A stretch of DNA of 25,947 bases from a virus, in IMG/VR virus record IMGVR_UViG_3300046167_000224, positions 1 to 25,947 of that record, one strand, 5' to 3'. The notes under the pieces are model-generated. The model did not search any database. It saw nothing but the letters and a program-made list of their open reading frames with translations, and was not told where the DNA came from. Below, one piece after another: positions 4,282-12,316 of the stretch (the first letter of the stretch is position 1; every line of letters starts with the position of its first letter). Made by a program: the position numbers and the translations under genes.

Positions 4282-5884
4282 GTTTGTACGTCATGAGCCA
4301 TGCAATGCGTGTGGCTCCTCTGACGCTAAGGCAGTGTACGAAGATGGAGGTAGCTATTGCTTCTCCTGCCATGACTTTAGTACGGGTGGCAGCAATGTCA
4401 CCTCTACTAAACCAACTGAACTAAGGAGGAAGCTAGACTTGACAGGAGTAGTAGCCGACATCCCTGAGAGAAGTATCACCAAAGCCACCTGTGCTAAGTA
4501 CGGTGTGACAGTGGAGTACGACTCATCAGGCAAGATAGCGAAGCATATCTACCCTTACTATGCCTGTGATACTGACGAGGTGAAAGGTACCAAGGTCAGG
4601 CTGGTGCAGAACAAAGACTTCTTTGCCACTGGCAGCACTGAAGGTGTTGGACTGTTCGGTCAGCAGACATGCAGAGGTAGCGGTAAGTTCCTAACAATCA
4701 CAGAAGGAGAAGTGGACTGTCTGTCAGTAGCAGAGATGTTCGACAGGAGATACGATGTAGTGTCCTTGAGATCCGGTGCCTCATCAGCATCCAAGGAAAT
4801 CAAGGAGCAGCTAGAGTGGCTCGAAGGGTACGATAACATCGTGCTGTGCTTCGATAACGACAAGGCTGGTAAGCAGGCTGTAGCAGATGTAAAGGATCTG
4901 TTCAGTCCCAACAAGCTGAAGATCGTTAGGCTCCCACTCAAGGATGCCAATGAGATGCTACAGGCCAGACGGGTGAAGGAGTTTGTGTCCTCATGGTGGG
5001 ATGCTAAGGTCTATCAGCCAGACGGTATTGTCTCAGGCAATGACACATGGGATGCCTTGACCAACAAGATCAAGGTCAGTTCAGTGCCGTATCCTTGGCA
5101 AGGTATGAACACATACACCAAAGGATTCAGGCCATACGAACTGGTGACAATCACAAGTGGCTCTGGCATGGGTAAGTCACAGATAGTCAGAGAGCTAGAG
5201 TATTACCTACTAAACGCTACGGAGGACAACATCGGTATCCTAGCTTTAGAGGAGGACGTAGCTCGCACTGCACTAGGTGTTATGTCAGTAGCAGCAGACT
5301 GTCCCCTGCACTTGGAGGAAGACCTAGATCCTGAGGTTGCCTTCCCATTCTGGGAGCAGACTATGGGCACTGGTCGCTACTATCTGTTCGATCACTGGGG
5401 TAGCACTAGCGAAGACAATCTGTTGGCTCGCGTGCGCTACATGGCAAAAGCGTTAGACTGCAAGTGGATTATCCTTGACCACCTGTCCATCGTTGTGTCA
5501 GCACAGGACAACGCAGATGAGCGCAAGGCTATCGACGCTATCATGACTAAGCTACGGTCACTGGTGCAGGAGCTAGGCGTAGGTCTCTTCCTTGTGTCAC
5601 ACCTCAAGCGTACCCAAGGCAAGGCACATGAGGACGGTGGGCAGATAAGTCTAAGTGAACTGCGTGGATCACAGGCTATCGCTCAGTTGTCCGACATGGT
5701 GATTGGTCTTGAGCGTGACCAGCAGAATGAGAACGAGGAGAGACGCAACACAACCACAGTGCGTATCCTGAAGAATCGTTATGCTGGACTCACTGGTGCA
5801 TGCTGCTACCTGAAGTACGACAAGATCACAGGCAGGATGCGTGAGGTGCCCAAGCCACAGGAGGATAAGGCGAATGCACTCTGA
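4229..5884 (+). CDS. DNA primase-helicase, T7 gp4 type, 551 aa
   Basis: Unwinds DNA and makes RNA primers at the fork. The order matches T7 gp4: a zinc-binding domain (CNAC at 25-28, CFSC at 44-47), a TOPRIM primase core (EGEVD from Glu159, FDND with Asp209 and Asp211), then a RecA-like helicase with Walker A GSGMGKS (311-317), Walker B ILDH (Asp417), and HLKRTQGKAHE and ELRGSQAIAQLSD motifs. Length is close to T7 gp4A (566). The start is uncertain: ATG 4229 lies inside the SSB gene with no clear ribosome site; GTG 4262 (after 11 codons) is an alternative nearer the zinc domain. It overlaps the polymerase gene by 11 nt. Confidence 0.95.
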   Translation: MVFVSSKQILLVSIQHSKFVRHEPCNACGSSDAKAVYEDGGSYCFSCHDFSTGGSNVTSTKPTELRRKLDLTGVVADIPERSITKATCAKYGVTVEYDSSGKIAKHIYPYYACDTDEVKGTKVRLVQNKDFFATGSTEGVGLFGQQTCRGSGKFLTITEGEVDCLSVAEMFDRRYDVVSLRSGASSASKEIKEQLEWLEGYDNIVLCFDNDKAGKQAVADVKDLFSPNKLKIVRLPLKDANEMLQARRVKEFVSSWWDAKVYQPDGIVSGNDTWDALTNKIKVSSVPYPWQGMNTYTKGFRPYELVTITSGSGMGKSQIVRELEYYLLNATEDNIGILALEEDVARTALGVMSVAADCPLHLEEDLDPEVAFPFWEQTMGTGRYYLFDHWGSTSEDNLLARVRYMAKALDCKWIILDHLSIVVSAQDNADERKAIDAIMTKLRSLVQELGVGLFLVSHLKRTQGKAHEDGGQISLSELRGSQAIAQLSDMVIGLERDQQNENEERRNTTTVRILKNRYAGLTGACCYLKYDKITGRMREVPKPQEDKANAL

Positions 5885-7586
5885 TCTATTCCTAGACATA
5901 GAGACCAATGGTCTTGATCCTGACACCATCTGGGTAGCAGTGACTATGCAGGACGGTGAAGCTCAGGCTCACTATGACAAGGACAGTCTCTCACAGGCGC
6001 TACAGGGTGACTTCCCAGTGGTAGGTCACAACCTCATAGGCTTTGACTTGCCGGTGCTAGAGAAGCTCTGGGGTATCACAGTGGACAAGCGTAGGGTGGT
6101 GGATACCTTGGTACTATCAAGGCTTGCTAACCCACAGCGTGAGGGTGGACACAAGCTGGCTAACTTCGGAGGCAAGGGAGACCATGATGATTGGTCATGC
6201 CTATCCAATGAGATGGTTGAGTATTGTATCCAAGATGTCCGTGTGACGGCTCAGGCATACCACAAGCTCAAGCTAGAGCTACGTAGGTTTAGCCAAGAGT
6301 CTATTGACCTTGAGCATGAGGTGCAGTGGATTGTGCAGGAGCAGATAGCTAACGGCTGGCTCTTGGACATGAGACATTCCGCTGACTTACTGGCTACCCT
6401 GAAGGAACGTAAGCTGGCTGTAGAGGATGAAGTGCATGAGGTGTTCAAACCTAAGTGGGTTGACGTTAGACAGGTGGTGCCCAAGACCAAGAAGGATGGC
6501 AGTCTATCTAAGGTAGGACTCACTGACGATGAGTACCAGCGTGTGATGGACACTGGTGACAGGTCTCCCTTCATGCGTAAGATGCTCAAGCCATTTAACC
6601 TTGGGTCTCGTCAGCAGATAGGCGAGTACCTAGTAGACTTCGGATGGAAACCTAAGAAGCTGACACCTACAGGTCAGCCAATGGTAGATGAGTCAGTCCT
6701 GTCTACAGTGAAGGACATACCTCAAGCAGCTATGATCGCTGAGTATCTGATGTTACAGAAGCGTGTTGCTCAAGTGCAGTCATGGGTAGATGAAGCTAAC
6801 CCAGACACAGACAGAGTGCATGGATATGTAAACACTAATGGTGCTGTCACTGGTAGGATGACACACTCTAAACCTAACCTAGCCCAAGTTCCGGCAGGCT
6901 ACTCACCGTATGGCAAGGAATGCCGACAGTGTTGGATTGCAAGGGATGGATACAAACTTGTAGGGTTTGACGCTAGTGGACTAGAGCTACGTATGTTGGC
7001 TCACTACATGGACGATGAGGAGTACACTAATGAAGTCATTGGAGGAGACATACACACTGCTAACCAACAGCTTGCAGGACTTGAATCAAGAGATCAGGCT
7101 AAAACTTTCATCTACGCACTGCTGTACGGAGCAGGAGATGCGAAACTTGGTACGGTGGCAGGAGGAGGCGCAAGTGCTGGTAAGCTGCTTAGAGAACGAT
7201 TTATGTCTAATCTCCCAGCATATGCAGATCTTAAAGGACGAGTTGCAAAAGAGGCGACCCAAGGCTGTATCAATGGGTTAGACGGTAGGAAACTATACAT
7301 ACGATCAGAACACGCAGCACTGAATACATTACTACAGAGTGCCGGTGCAATCGTTATGAAAAAAGCCTTGTGTTTATTACAGGAGTATGCTATACTATGG
7401 AACTTAGATTATTACTTTGTTGGAAATATCCATGATGAAGTACAAGCAGAGGTTAGAAGATCCCAAGCAGACAAGTATGGAAGACTTGCAGTCTCATGTT
7501 TGGAAGCAGCAGGAATTGAACTTGGGCTTAAGTGTAGGCTCACAGGAGAGTACCAAGTCGGAGAAAGCTGGGCGGATACTCACTGA
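5874..7586 (+). CDS. Family A DNA polymerase with 3'-5' exonuclease, 570 aa
   Basis: Copies the phage genome. The N-terminal exonuclease has FLDIETNG (Asp8, Glu10), HNLIGFD and YCIQD motifs. The polymerase has motif A FDASGLELR (Asp366), motif B RDQAKTFIYALLYGAG (Lys410) and motif C NIHDE (His520, Asp521, Glu522). The closest architecture is T7 gp5, though it is shorter (T7 704 aa). The phenylalanine/tyrosine position in motif B, which governs dideoxynucleotide sensitivity, is Tyr (FIY). The ATG at 5874 follows GGAGGAT and overlaps the primase stop; an ATG at 5841 is less likely. The catalytic set is complete and no break is seen. Confidence 0.96.
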   Translation: MHSDLFLDIETNGLDPDTIWVAVTMQDGEAQAHYDKDSLSQALQGDFPVVGHNLIGFDLPVLEKLWGITVDKRRVVDTLVLSRLANPQREGGHKLANFGGKGDHDDWSCLSNEMVEYCIQDVRVTAQAYHKLKLELRRFSQESIDLEHEVQWIVQEQIANGWLLDMRHSADLLATLKERKLAVEDEVHEVFKPKWVDVRQVVPKTKKDGSLSKVGLTDDEYQRVMDTGDRSPFMRKMLKPFNLGSRQQIGEYLVDFGWKPKKLTPTGQPMVDESVLSTVKDIPQAAMIAEYLMLQKRVAQVQSWVDEANPDTDRVHGYVNTNGAVTGRMTHSKPNLAQVPAGYSPYGKECRQCWIARDGYKLVGFDASGLELRMLAHYMDDEEYTNEVIGGDIHTANQQLAGLESRDQAKTFIYALLYGAGDAKLGTVAGGGASAGKLLRERFMSNLPAYADLKGRVAKEATQGCINGLDGRKLYIRSEHAALNTLLQSAGAIVMKKALCLLQEYAILWNLDYYFVGNIHDEVQAEVRRSQADKYGRLAVSCLEAAGIELGLKCRLTGEYQVGESWADTH

Positions 7587-7881
7587 CAGTAACAGGAAAG
7601 GAGACTTGGCTGAGTATTATGCAGTTACTTGGCTATGGGACAACGGTTATGAAGTGTTCATGAACTCAGGATCTACCGGCCCTATTGACATGATAGCTTT
7701 CAAACTAGAGACGAGAGAGTTTATTCTTATAGATGTAAAGATGGCTAGGATAGGGAATAATCCGAAGAATGCCACAGATACTCCTAGACAGAGAACTCAA
7801 GAGCAAAAAGATTTAGGAGTAGTGTTCCTTATCTTTGATCCCTACAATAGAAAACTTAACTTCGTTAAACATAGAGAGTAA
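7477..7881 (+). CDS. PD-(D/E)XK nuclease, resolvase-like, about 134 aa
   Basis: The conserved part is NRKGDLAEYY (first Glu), GPIDMIAF (Asp) and ILIDVKMAR (Asp and Lys), the pattern of small PD-(D/E)XK endonucleases such as archaeal Holliday-junction resolvases. It would cut phage or host DNA or process recombination intermediates. The gene overlaps the polymerase end, and the start is unresolved: ATG 7477 is the nearest upstream of the core, ATG 7432 has a GGAAA site, and no ATG lies between the polymerase stop and the core. A lost start codon or an indel is possible. The 3' end is 1 nt before the next gene. Confidence 0.7.
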   Translation: MEDLQSHVWKQQELNLGLSVGSQESTKSEKAGRILTDSNRKGDLAEYYAVTWLWDNGYEVFMNSGSTGPIDMIAFKLETREFILIDVKMARIGNNPKNATDTPRQRTQEQKDLGVVFLIFDPYNRKLNFVKHRE

Positions 7882-7882
7882 T

Positions 7883-8746
7883 ATGAAAACAACTAACACA
7901 TTGATAGATGACATCTACGATCTTGTGAAGTTTAAGTCACCTGACAAGTCAGTAGATGCAGAGCAGATCATTGATGACTTCGGTGAGGCATGTAAGGATC
8001 TTATGCGTAAGGAGTTTACCCAGCGTGGTAGCTTTGATGCACGTAAGCTGCGTATGTCTAACATAGGTAAGACTGATAGGTTCCTGTGGAATCACTACAA
8101 TAATGTTGGCCCAAAGGAGAAGATGCAGCCTCACACCCTTGTGAAGTTCATGTACGGACATCTGATTGAGGAGATGCTGCTCTTGTTTGTACGCTTGGCT
8201 GGTCACACAGTGACACATGAGCAAGCACAAGCTACTGTACAGGGTATCTCAGGTAGCATGGACTGCAAGATTGATGGCATAGTGACTGACGTTAAGTCTG
8301 CCAGTACCTATGGATTCAAGAAGTTCAAGGATGCTTCACTTGCATTTGATGATCCCTTTGGATACATAGATCAGATCAAGGGATACGCTAGGTCTGAGGG
8401 TGAGACACAGGTAGGCTGGCTGGCTATGGATAAAGCCAATGGTCACCTGACTTACCTGAAGTATGACCTAGAGGACAAGCAGGCTCCTGTCTATGAGGTT
8501 CTAAAGAAGGACATAGAGGATCGCATCATCCATGTGAAGGAGATGGTAGAGCAGAAGGAACCACCACCCTTGTGCCATGACACAGTGCCTGACGGCAAGT
8601 CTGGTAACAAGAAGCTGGCTATGGGTTGCTCTTACTGTCACTTCAAACATGCTTGCTACCCTAAGCTACGTACATTCCTGTACTCTACTGGCCCAAGATA
8701 CTTAACGGAGGTAGTCAATGAGCCTAAAGTCCAAGAGGTCACGTAA
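7883..8746 (+). CDS. Cas4/RecB-type exonuclease with Fe-S cysteines, 287 aa
   Basis: A PD-(D/E)XK nuclease: Asp127 and Asp131 (GSMDCKIDG), then Asp136 and Lys138 (DVKSA), with a preceding Glu-rich helix near residue 95 (HLIEEMLLLF). Four cysteines (231, 249, 252, 258) are spaced as in Cas4 and AddB-type enzymes that hold an iron-sulfur cluster. It likely resects double-stranded DNA ends for recombination, or degrades host DNA, filling the role of T7 gp6 exonuclease. The ATG at 7883 lies 1 nt after the previous stop, with only a weak ribosome site. It overlaps endonuclease I by 29 nt. No motif is missing. Confidence 0.85.
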   Translation: MKTTNTLIDDIYDLVKFKSPDKSVDAEQIIDDFGEACKDLMRKEFTQRGSFDARKLRMSNIGKTDRFLWNHYNNVGPKEKMQPHTLVKFMYGHLIEEMLLLFVRLAGHTVTHEQAQATVQGISGSMDCKIDGIVTDVKSASTYGFKKFKDASLAFDDPFGYIDQIKGYARSEGETQVGWLAMDKANGHLTYLKYDLEDKQAPVYEVLKKDIEDRIIHVKEMVEQKEPPPLCHDTVPDGKSGNKKLAMGCSYCHFKHACYPKLRTFLYSTGPRYLTEVVNEPKVQEVT

Positions 8747-9107
8747 GCAAAGCATCTATAGGTCTGGACTAGAGAAACGCTTTGCCCAGACAGTGCCCAA
8801 GAGGAGATACTTGTATGAGCCATATGATGTACCATACGTGATGCACAGGAAGTACAAGCCAGACTTTGTGGACAAGAAGACGGGTGACTACATTGAGACT
8901 AAAGGATTCTTTAGGACAGGAGACACCCAGAAGTACACATCAATACGTGACAGCATTAAACCAATCAAGTTAATCTTTGTACTGTCAGACCCTAACAAGA
9001 AGGTTCGCAAAGGTTCTAAGATTACGATGGGTCAGTGGTGTCACAAGGAAGGCTTTGAATTTTACACAGTGGATGAGTATGTAGAACATGTCACTAACAA
9101 TGGATGA
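8718..9107 (+). CDS. Endonuclease I (Holliday-junction resolvase), T7 gp3-like, 129 aa
   Basis: Cuts branched DNA and helps break host DNA. The catalytic residues match T7 endonuclease I: Glu19 (SGLE), Asp49 (KPDF), Glu60 and Lys62 (ETKG). The order is the same as in T7 gp3 (149 aa), and the VPYV motif before the Asp is kept. The end is shorter than T7's. The ATG at 8718 follows GGAGG and overlaps the exonuclease end; the next small gene overlaps its stop. Assignment is firm. Confidence 0.93.
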   Translation: MSLKSKRSRKQSIYRSGLEKRFAQTVPKRRYLYEPYDVPYVMHRKYKPDFVDKKTGDYIETKGFFRTGDTQKYTSIRDSIKPIKLIFVLSDPNKKVRKGSKITMGQWCHKEGFEFYTVDEYVEHVTNNG

Positions 9108-9267
9108 AATTAAGGAGCGGATATTGAAGCGGTATGATGCTGATGATATACTAGAGGCACTGGACATATCCGCTGAAGAACTGCTGGACAGGTTTGAGGA
9201 TAAGTTTATCAACAGGCTGCACCAGTTTGAAGAAGAAACAAATGGAGATGAATGGGATGAGTATTGA
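9100..9267 (+). CDS. Small acidic hypothetical protein, 55 aa
   Basis: The ATG at 9100 overlaps the endonuclease I stop, which has no spacer. The protein is acidic and mostly helical (MDEIKERILKRYDADD and following, then ELLDRFEDKFI), with no cysteine or membrane motif. I recognise the type as a recurrent small neighbour of phage nuclease genes, but not its function. It is followed by the DUF3310 gene, whose start lies inside its end. Confidence 0.6.
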   Translation: MDEIKERILKRYDADDILEALDISAEELLDRFEDKFINRLHQFEEETNGDEWDEY

Positions 9268-9626
9268 TAACGCAACACCAGAAGAGTGGAATGCACTTAG
9301 GAAAAAAACTGCTACTCCTGTAGCTGACACATGGAATCATATCTATGATGATGACAACGAGCCTAACGACCACCCACTGTACGGAGACTATAAGTACGAC
9401 AATGTACACCGGCCAGAGCATTACAACACTGGTAGCATAGAGTGTATTGATGCCATCAAGGGGTATGCTCAATCACGACGAGTACATTGGATACCTACGT
9501 GGTAATGCTTTGAAGTACATGTGGCGCTTCCGCTATAAGAAGAGTCCTATCGAAGACCTACGTAAAGCTAGGTGGTACGAAGAGCGATTGATTAGTTACA
9601 TGTTGGAGCATCCTAGTGACAAGTAA
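9257..9626 (+). CDS. DUF3310-like (phage nucleotide kinase-type) protein, frameshifted
   Basis: The motif VHRPEHYNTGSIECIDAIKG followed by EYIGYLRGNALKYMWRF is diagnostic of DUF3310 phage proteins, often annotated as nucleotide kinase-like; the true reaction is not established. The two halves lie in different frames. One extra G in a run of four (9460-9463) explains it: without it the text reads IKGMLNHDEYIGYL straight on to the stop at 9624-9626, giving 122 aa. The open frame as given stops at 9505. The start at ATG 9257 follows GGAG at 9244-9247. It overlaps the nrdA start by 11 nt. The gene is probably intact in the real phage. Confidence 0.8.
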
Positions 9627-10929
9627 GGTAGGCGTACAGGATTACTTAGGTATCCAGATTGATTATGACAGAGAAGAAAATCTTAATGTGTTCTCACTAG
9701 AGACACTGAAGGATAGATATTTCTGGGGAGATGAGACACATGCCCAAGAAGCATTTGCCAGAGCGTCGGTCTATGGTGCAACGTATCAAGGACATACTGA
9801 CTACAATCTTGCACAGCGACTTTATAACTACGCAAGCAAGGGGTGGTTCGGTTTTAGCACTCCTATACTTAGTAACGGGGGAACCACTCGTGGTTTACCT
9901 ATTAGCTGCTTTCTCAATTATGTTCCTGATTCAAGGCGTGGTCTTTCTGATCACTACGATGAGAACATATGGTTGGCAAGTGGAGGTGGAGGCTTGGGTG
10001 GATATTGGGGTGCTGTTAGAAGTAATGGCGTTTCAACTGCTAACGGTAGTCAGTCTACTGGTAGCATACCTTTCATGCACGTAGTTGACAGTCAAATGCT
10101 TGCCTTTAACCAAGGCGTAACACGGAGAGGATCTTATGCAGCGTATATGGACATCAGTCACCCAGAAGTGGAAGAGTTTATCGCTATGCGAAAGACTACT
10201 GGGGGTGATCTTAATCGTAAGTGCCTTAACCTTCACAATGGAATTACAATCACAGATGAGTTCTTGGCCGCCGTCATGTCTGATGATAGCTGGAGGTTAA
10301 TAGATCCTAAGTCCAAGCAGGCAATCAAGACTGTGTCCGCTAGGGACTTGTGGTGGCAGCTAGTACACACCAGAGCGGAGACAGGTGAACCCTACATTGT
10401 TAACCTAGATCGCTGTAACGAGGCTCTACCACAGTCACAGAAGGACATGGGACTAGAGGTACGCCAGAGTAACTTATGTTCTGAGATCACACTGCCAACC
10501 AGTGAGGATCGTACAGCAGTGTGCTGCTTGTCTAGTGTTAACCTAGAATACTTTGATGAATGGAAGGACGATGAATTGTTTATCTTTGACATGATTAACA
10601 TGTTGGATAACATCATTGAACACTTCATTGACAACGCTATTCTAGACACAGGCATGAACGTGTCAGCAGATAGCATAGAGGAGTTTATGTCTTATGTTAG
10701 AGAAGATAAAAAAGGGTTTGCAAAAGCCGCTTATAGTGCATATAGAGAACGTGCGGTCGGCCTTGGAGCGATGGGTTTTCATAGTTACCTTCAACGTAAT
10801 GGAATCCCTTTTGAAGGAATGTACGCCTCCAGCTTCAACAATAGAGCGTTTAAGACAATCAAAGAAAGAGCTGAGAATGCTTCCAGAAGTCTGGCTAGAG
10901 ACCGTGGGGAGGCTCCTGACATGGCTTGA
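9616..10929 (+). CDS. nrdA: Ribonucleotide reductase class Ia large subunit, N-terminal part (frameshifted)
   Basis: Reduces ribonucleoside diphosphates to deoxynucleotides with NrdB. Visible: redox Cys98 (ISCFLNYV), the active-site triad Asn286, Cys288, Glu290 (NLCSE) and a second redox Cys at 303 or 304. The N-terminal ATP-cone is missing, so it should lack dATP feedback inhibition. The GTG at 9616 follows GGAG and overlaps the previous gene. The frame ends early at 10929 because of an extra T (10926-10927); one base removed joins PDMA to DSGRRNSHLLAI and the rest of the protein. Total would be 627 aa, shorter than E. coli NrdA (761) but usual for phages. Confidence 0.93.
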   Translation: MTSKVGVQDYLGIQIDYDREENLNVFSLETLKDRYFWGDETHAQEAFARASVYGATYQGHTDYNLAQRLYNYASKGWFGFSTPILSNGGTTRGLPISCFLNYVPDSRRGLSDHYDENIWLASGGGGLGGYWGAVRSNGVSTANGSQSTGSIPFMHVVDSQMLAFNQGVTRRGSYAAYMDISHPEVEEFIAMRKTTGGDLNRKCLNLHNGITITDEFLAAVMSDDSWRLIDPKSKQAIKTVSARDLWWQLVHTRAETGEPYIVNLDRCNEALPQSQKDMGLEVRQSNLCSEITLPTSEDRTAVCCLSSVNLEYFDEWKDDELFIFDMINMLDNIIEHFIDNAILDTGMNVSADSIEEFMSYVREDKKGFAKAAYSAYRERAVGLGAMGFHSYLQRNGIPFEGMYASSFNNRAFKTIKERAENASRSLARDRGEAPDMA

Positions 10930-11500
10930 TAGTGGCCGTCGCAATTCCCATCTGCTTGCTATCGCCCCTAATGCTAGTTCTAGTATTATATGCGGTGGAA
11001 CAAGTCCTAGTATTGAGCCTACTCGCGCTAACGTATTTACGCACAAGACTCTAACAGGATCATACAAAGTCAAGAACAAATACTTGGAGCGACTACTTGA
11101 AGAGAAAGGTACCAACACCGAAAAAACGTGGAAAGATATTGCTGCTGCTGAAGGCTCTGTTAAAGACCTACCGGAACTATCGGAAGAAGAGAAGGCCGTA
11201 TTTAAGACAGCGCCTGAACTTAACCAAATTTGGGTCATTGAACACGCCTACCAAAGACAGAAGTACGTCTGCCAAGCACAGTCAGTAAACTTATTCTTTG
11301 AGCCGCCACCAGCTACAGCACCACAGGAGATCCACGATGAGTATCTGGAGTATGTTAATAGCGTACATTGGACAGGAGCTAACAAACTCAAATCTATGTA
11401 TTACCTGCGAACTACAGCGGCTAGAAATACAGAGAATGTTAACATCAAGATACCAAGGATCAACCTTGAAGACGGAGAGTGTTTAAGCTGTGAAGGGTAG
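10928..11500 (+). CDS. nrdA: Ribonucleotide reductase class Ia large subunit, C-terminal part
   Basis: Continues the gene above in another frame. It begins at DSGRRNSHLLAIAP, which lines up with the family motif TGxRNSHLLAIAPN, so the break falls between conserved residues. The Tyr-Tyr radical relay (MYYLRT) and the final CLSC thiol pair are present, so the C-terminal half has the parts it needs. It ends at 11500, with the following small membrane protein overlapping by 11 nt. It lacks its own start with a ribosome site, so it is not expected to be made separately unless a programmed shift occurs. Confidence 0.9.
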   Translation, partial: DSGRRNSHLLAIAPNASSSIICGGTSPSIEPTRANVFTHKTLTGSYKVKNKYLERLLEEKGTNTEKTWKDIAAAEGSVKDLPELSEEEKAVFKTAPELNQIWVIEHAYQRQKYVCQAQSVNLFFEPPPATAPQEIHDEYLEYVNSVHWTGANKLKSMYYLRTTAARNTENVNIKIPRINLEDGECLSCEG

Positions 11501-11654
11501 AGCTTGGACAATTTGGAAGTACACTATAGGAAGTTTTAGTGATGATAAAACAGTGGAGCATGATGATGCTATAGCGATTTTAAGAACTTTTATTGTTATA
11601 GTTAACTTCTTAACTTGTTTTTTTATAATGGCTAATGTAATAAATAAGTGGTAA
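11490..11654 (+). CDS. Small membrane protein, 54 aa
   Basis: GTG start at 11490 overlaps the nrdA end, with GGAGAG about 11 nt upstream. The first 27 residues are soluble (KGRAWTIWKYTIGSFSDDK and an acidic stretch), followed by one hydrophobic span at about 28-51. I recall the KGRAWTIWKYTIGSF opening from other aquatic phage genomes, where it is also unassigned. It might sit in the host inner membrane. It differs in tone from its soluble neighbours, which suggests an independent role such as envelope or lysis control. It was found by reading, not by homology search. Confidence 0.6.
   Translation: MKGRAWTIWKYTIGSFSDDKTVEHDDAIAILRTFIVIVNFLTCFFIMANVINKW
11602..11629 (+). promoter_or_regulatory. 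Possible weak sigma70 promoter
   Basis: TATAAT at 11624-11629 is a perfect -10; the best -35 is TTAACT at 11602-11607 (4 of 6) with a 16-bp spacer. It lies inside the small membrane gene and would feed the gene at 11658. It is weak evidence. Confidence 0.3.
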
Positions 11655-11657
11655 GAT

Positions 11658-11918
11658 ATGAAAGATAATGATGAACACCCAGCGTACAGAGCAAAGTTCT
11701 ACATACCTGAGCTAAAAAAGTATACCAATTGGTCTGACTATCTGGTATACTATAAGGAACAGGATGACAAGATTATGTTGTTCAGTAACTACTGTATGCA
11801 GATGTGGTCTAGTTACATGAGCAACAAGATCAAACAACAAGAGGCACCCCTGAGCTACAAGGAGTACCTGAGTAAGTACAAGCAATTACTGGAGGATGGA
11901 TACAGTGATAGACCCTAA
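11658..11918 (+). CDS. Hypothetical protein, 86 aa
   Basis: Not recognised. It is rich in Tyr, Lys, Gln and Met and mostly helical (YIPELKKYTNWSDYLVYYKE and a second helix near residues 63-79). The ATG at 11658 follows only a weak ribosome-site match, 3 nt after the previous stop. A perfect 9-bp inverted repeat (AGTATACCA, 11719-11727, and TGGTATACT, 11743-11751) lies inside the gene. It overlaps the next gene by 14 nt. No function can be given. Confidence 0.65.
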   Translation: MKDNDEHPAYRAKFYIPELKKYTNWSDYLVYYKEQDDKIMLFSNYCMQMWSSYMSNKIKQQEAPLSYKEYLSKYKQLLEDGYSDRP

Positions 11919-12108
11919 GATTAGCGCCATGAAGCGTCTGTACAACGCTGAGATAGACGTGTACAAGGCAGAGGTGCAGAACTACCTAGACAATCCTGTG
12001 GCTGTAGGTGAGCATGGTAACTTGATTGAGACTATGGACAAGCTGGTGCAGAAGATTGCTGAAGCAGAAGATAAACTGATTGTACTGGAGACACACTTTA
12101 GTGAGTAA
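11905..12108 (+). CDS. Small hypothetical protein, 67 aa
   Basis: Not recognised. Two starts are possible: ATG 11896 directly abuts GGAGG, while GTG 11905 lies 9 nt after it, so the GTG is preferred. The rest is amphipathic helix (ISAMKRLYNAEIDVYKAEVQ), a short break, and a second helix from residue about 38, giving a possible helical hairpin or coiled coil. The stop overlaps the next gene's GTG by a few bases. Tight packing indicates co-expression with the reductase genes. Confidence 0.6.
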   Translation: MIDPKISAMKRLYNAEIDVYKAEVQNYLDNPVAVGEHGNLIETMDKLVQKIAEAEDKLIVLETHFSE

Positions 12109-12316
12109 TGTAATTAACCTAATGCCTACACAAGCAACCGCTGACGAGGTACTAGAGGACTGTAAGGGTGAGTTTAATCACGTACTGGTACTAGGGTGGA
12201 CTGAAGATGACGCTCTGACAGCTAAGGCTACAGAGTCTATGGACTTGAAGGAGACCATCTACTTGGTGGAAGTATTCAAGCAAGCAGTAATTATGGCAGG
12301 ACATGAAGTAGAATGA
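12101..12316 (+). CDS. Hypothetical phage protein, 71 aa
   Basis: GTG start at 12101 overlaps the previous stop and follows GGAG 10 nt upstream; an earlier in-frame ATG at 12080 lies inside the previous gene without a ribosome site. The sequence resembles a recurrent phage protein with the pattern ADEVLE...VLVLGWT...ETIYLVEVFKQ, seen next to nucleotide-metabolism genes, whose function is unknown to me. The stop overlaps the MazG-like start as ATGA. No catalytic residue set is visible. Confidence 0.6.
   Translation: MSNVINLMPTQATADEVLEDCKGEFNHVLVLGWTEDDALTAKATESMDLKETIYLVEVFKQAVIMAGHEVE

Noticed and set aside
10694-10927. Upstream extension of the second nrdA fragment
   Set aside because: It runs out of frame alongside nrdA text that is conserved in the first frame; only the part from about 10928 matches the family.
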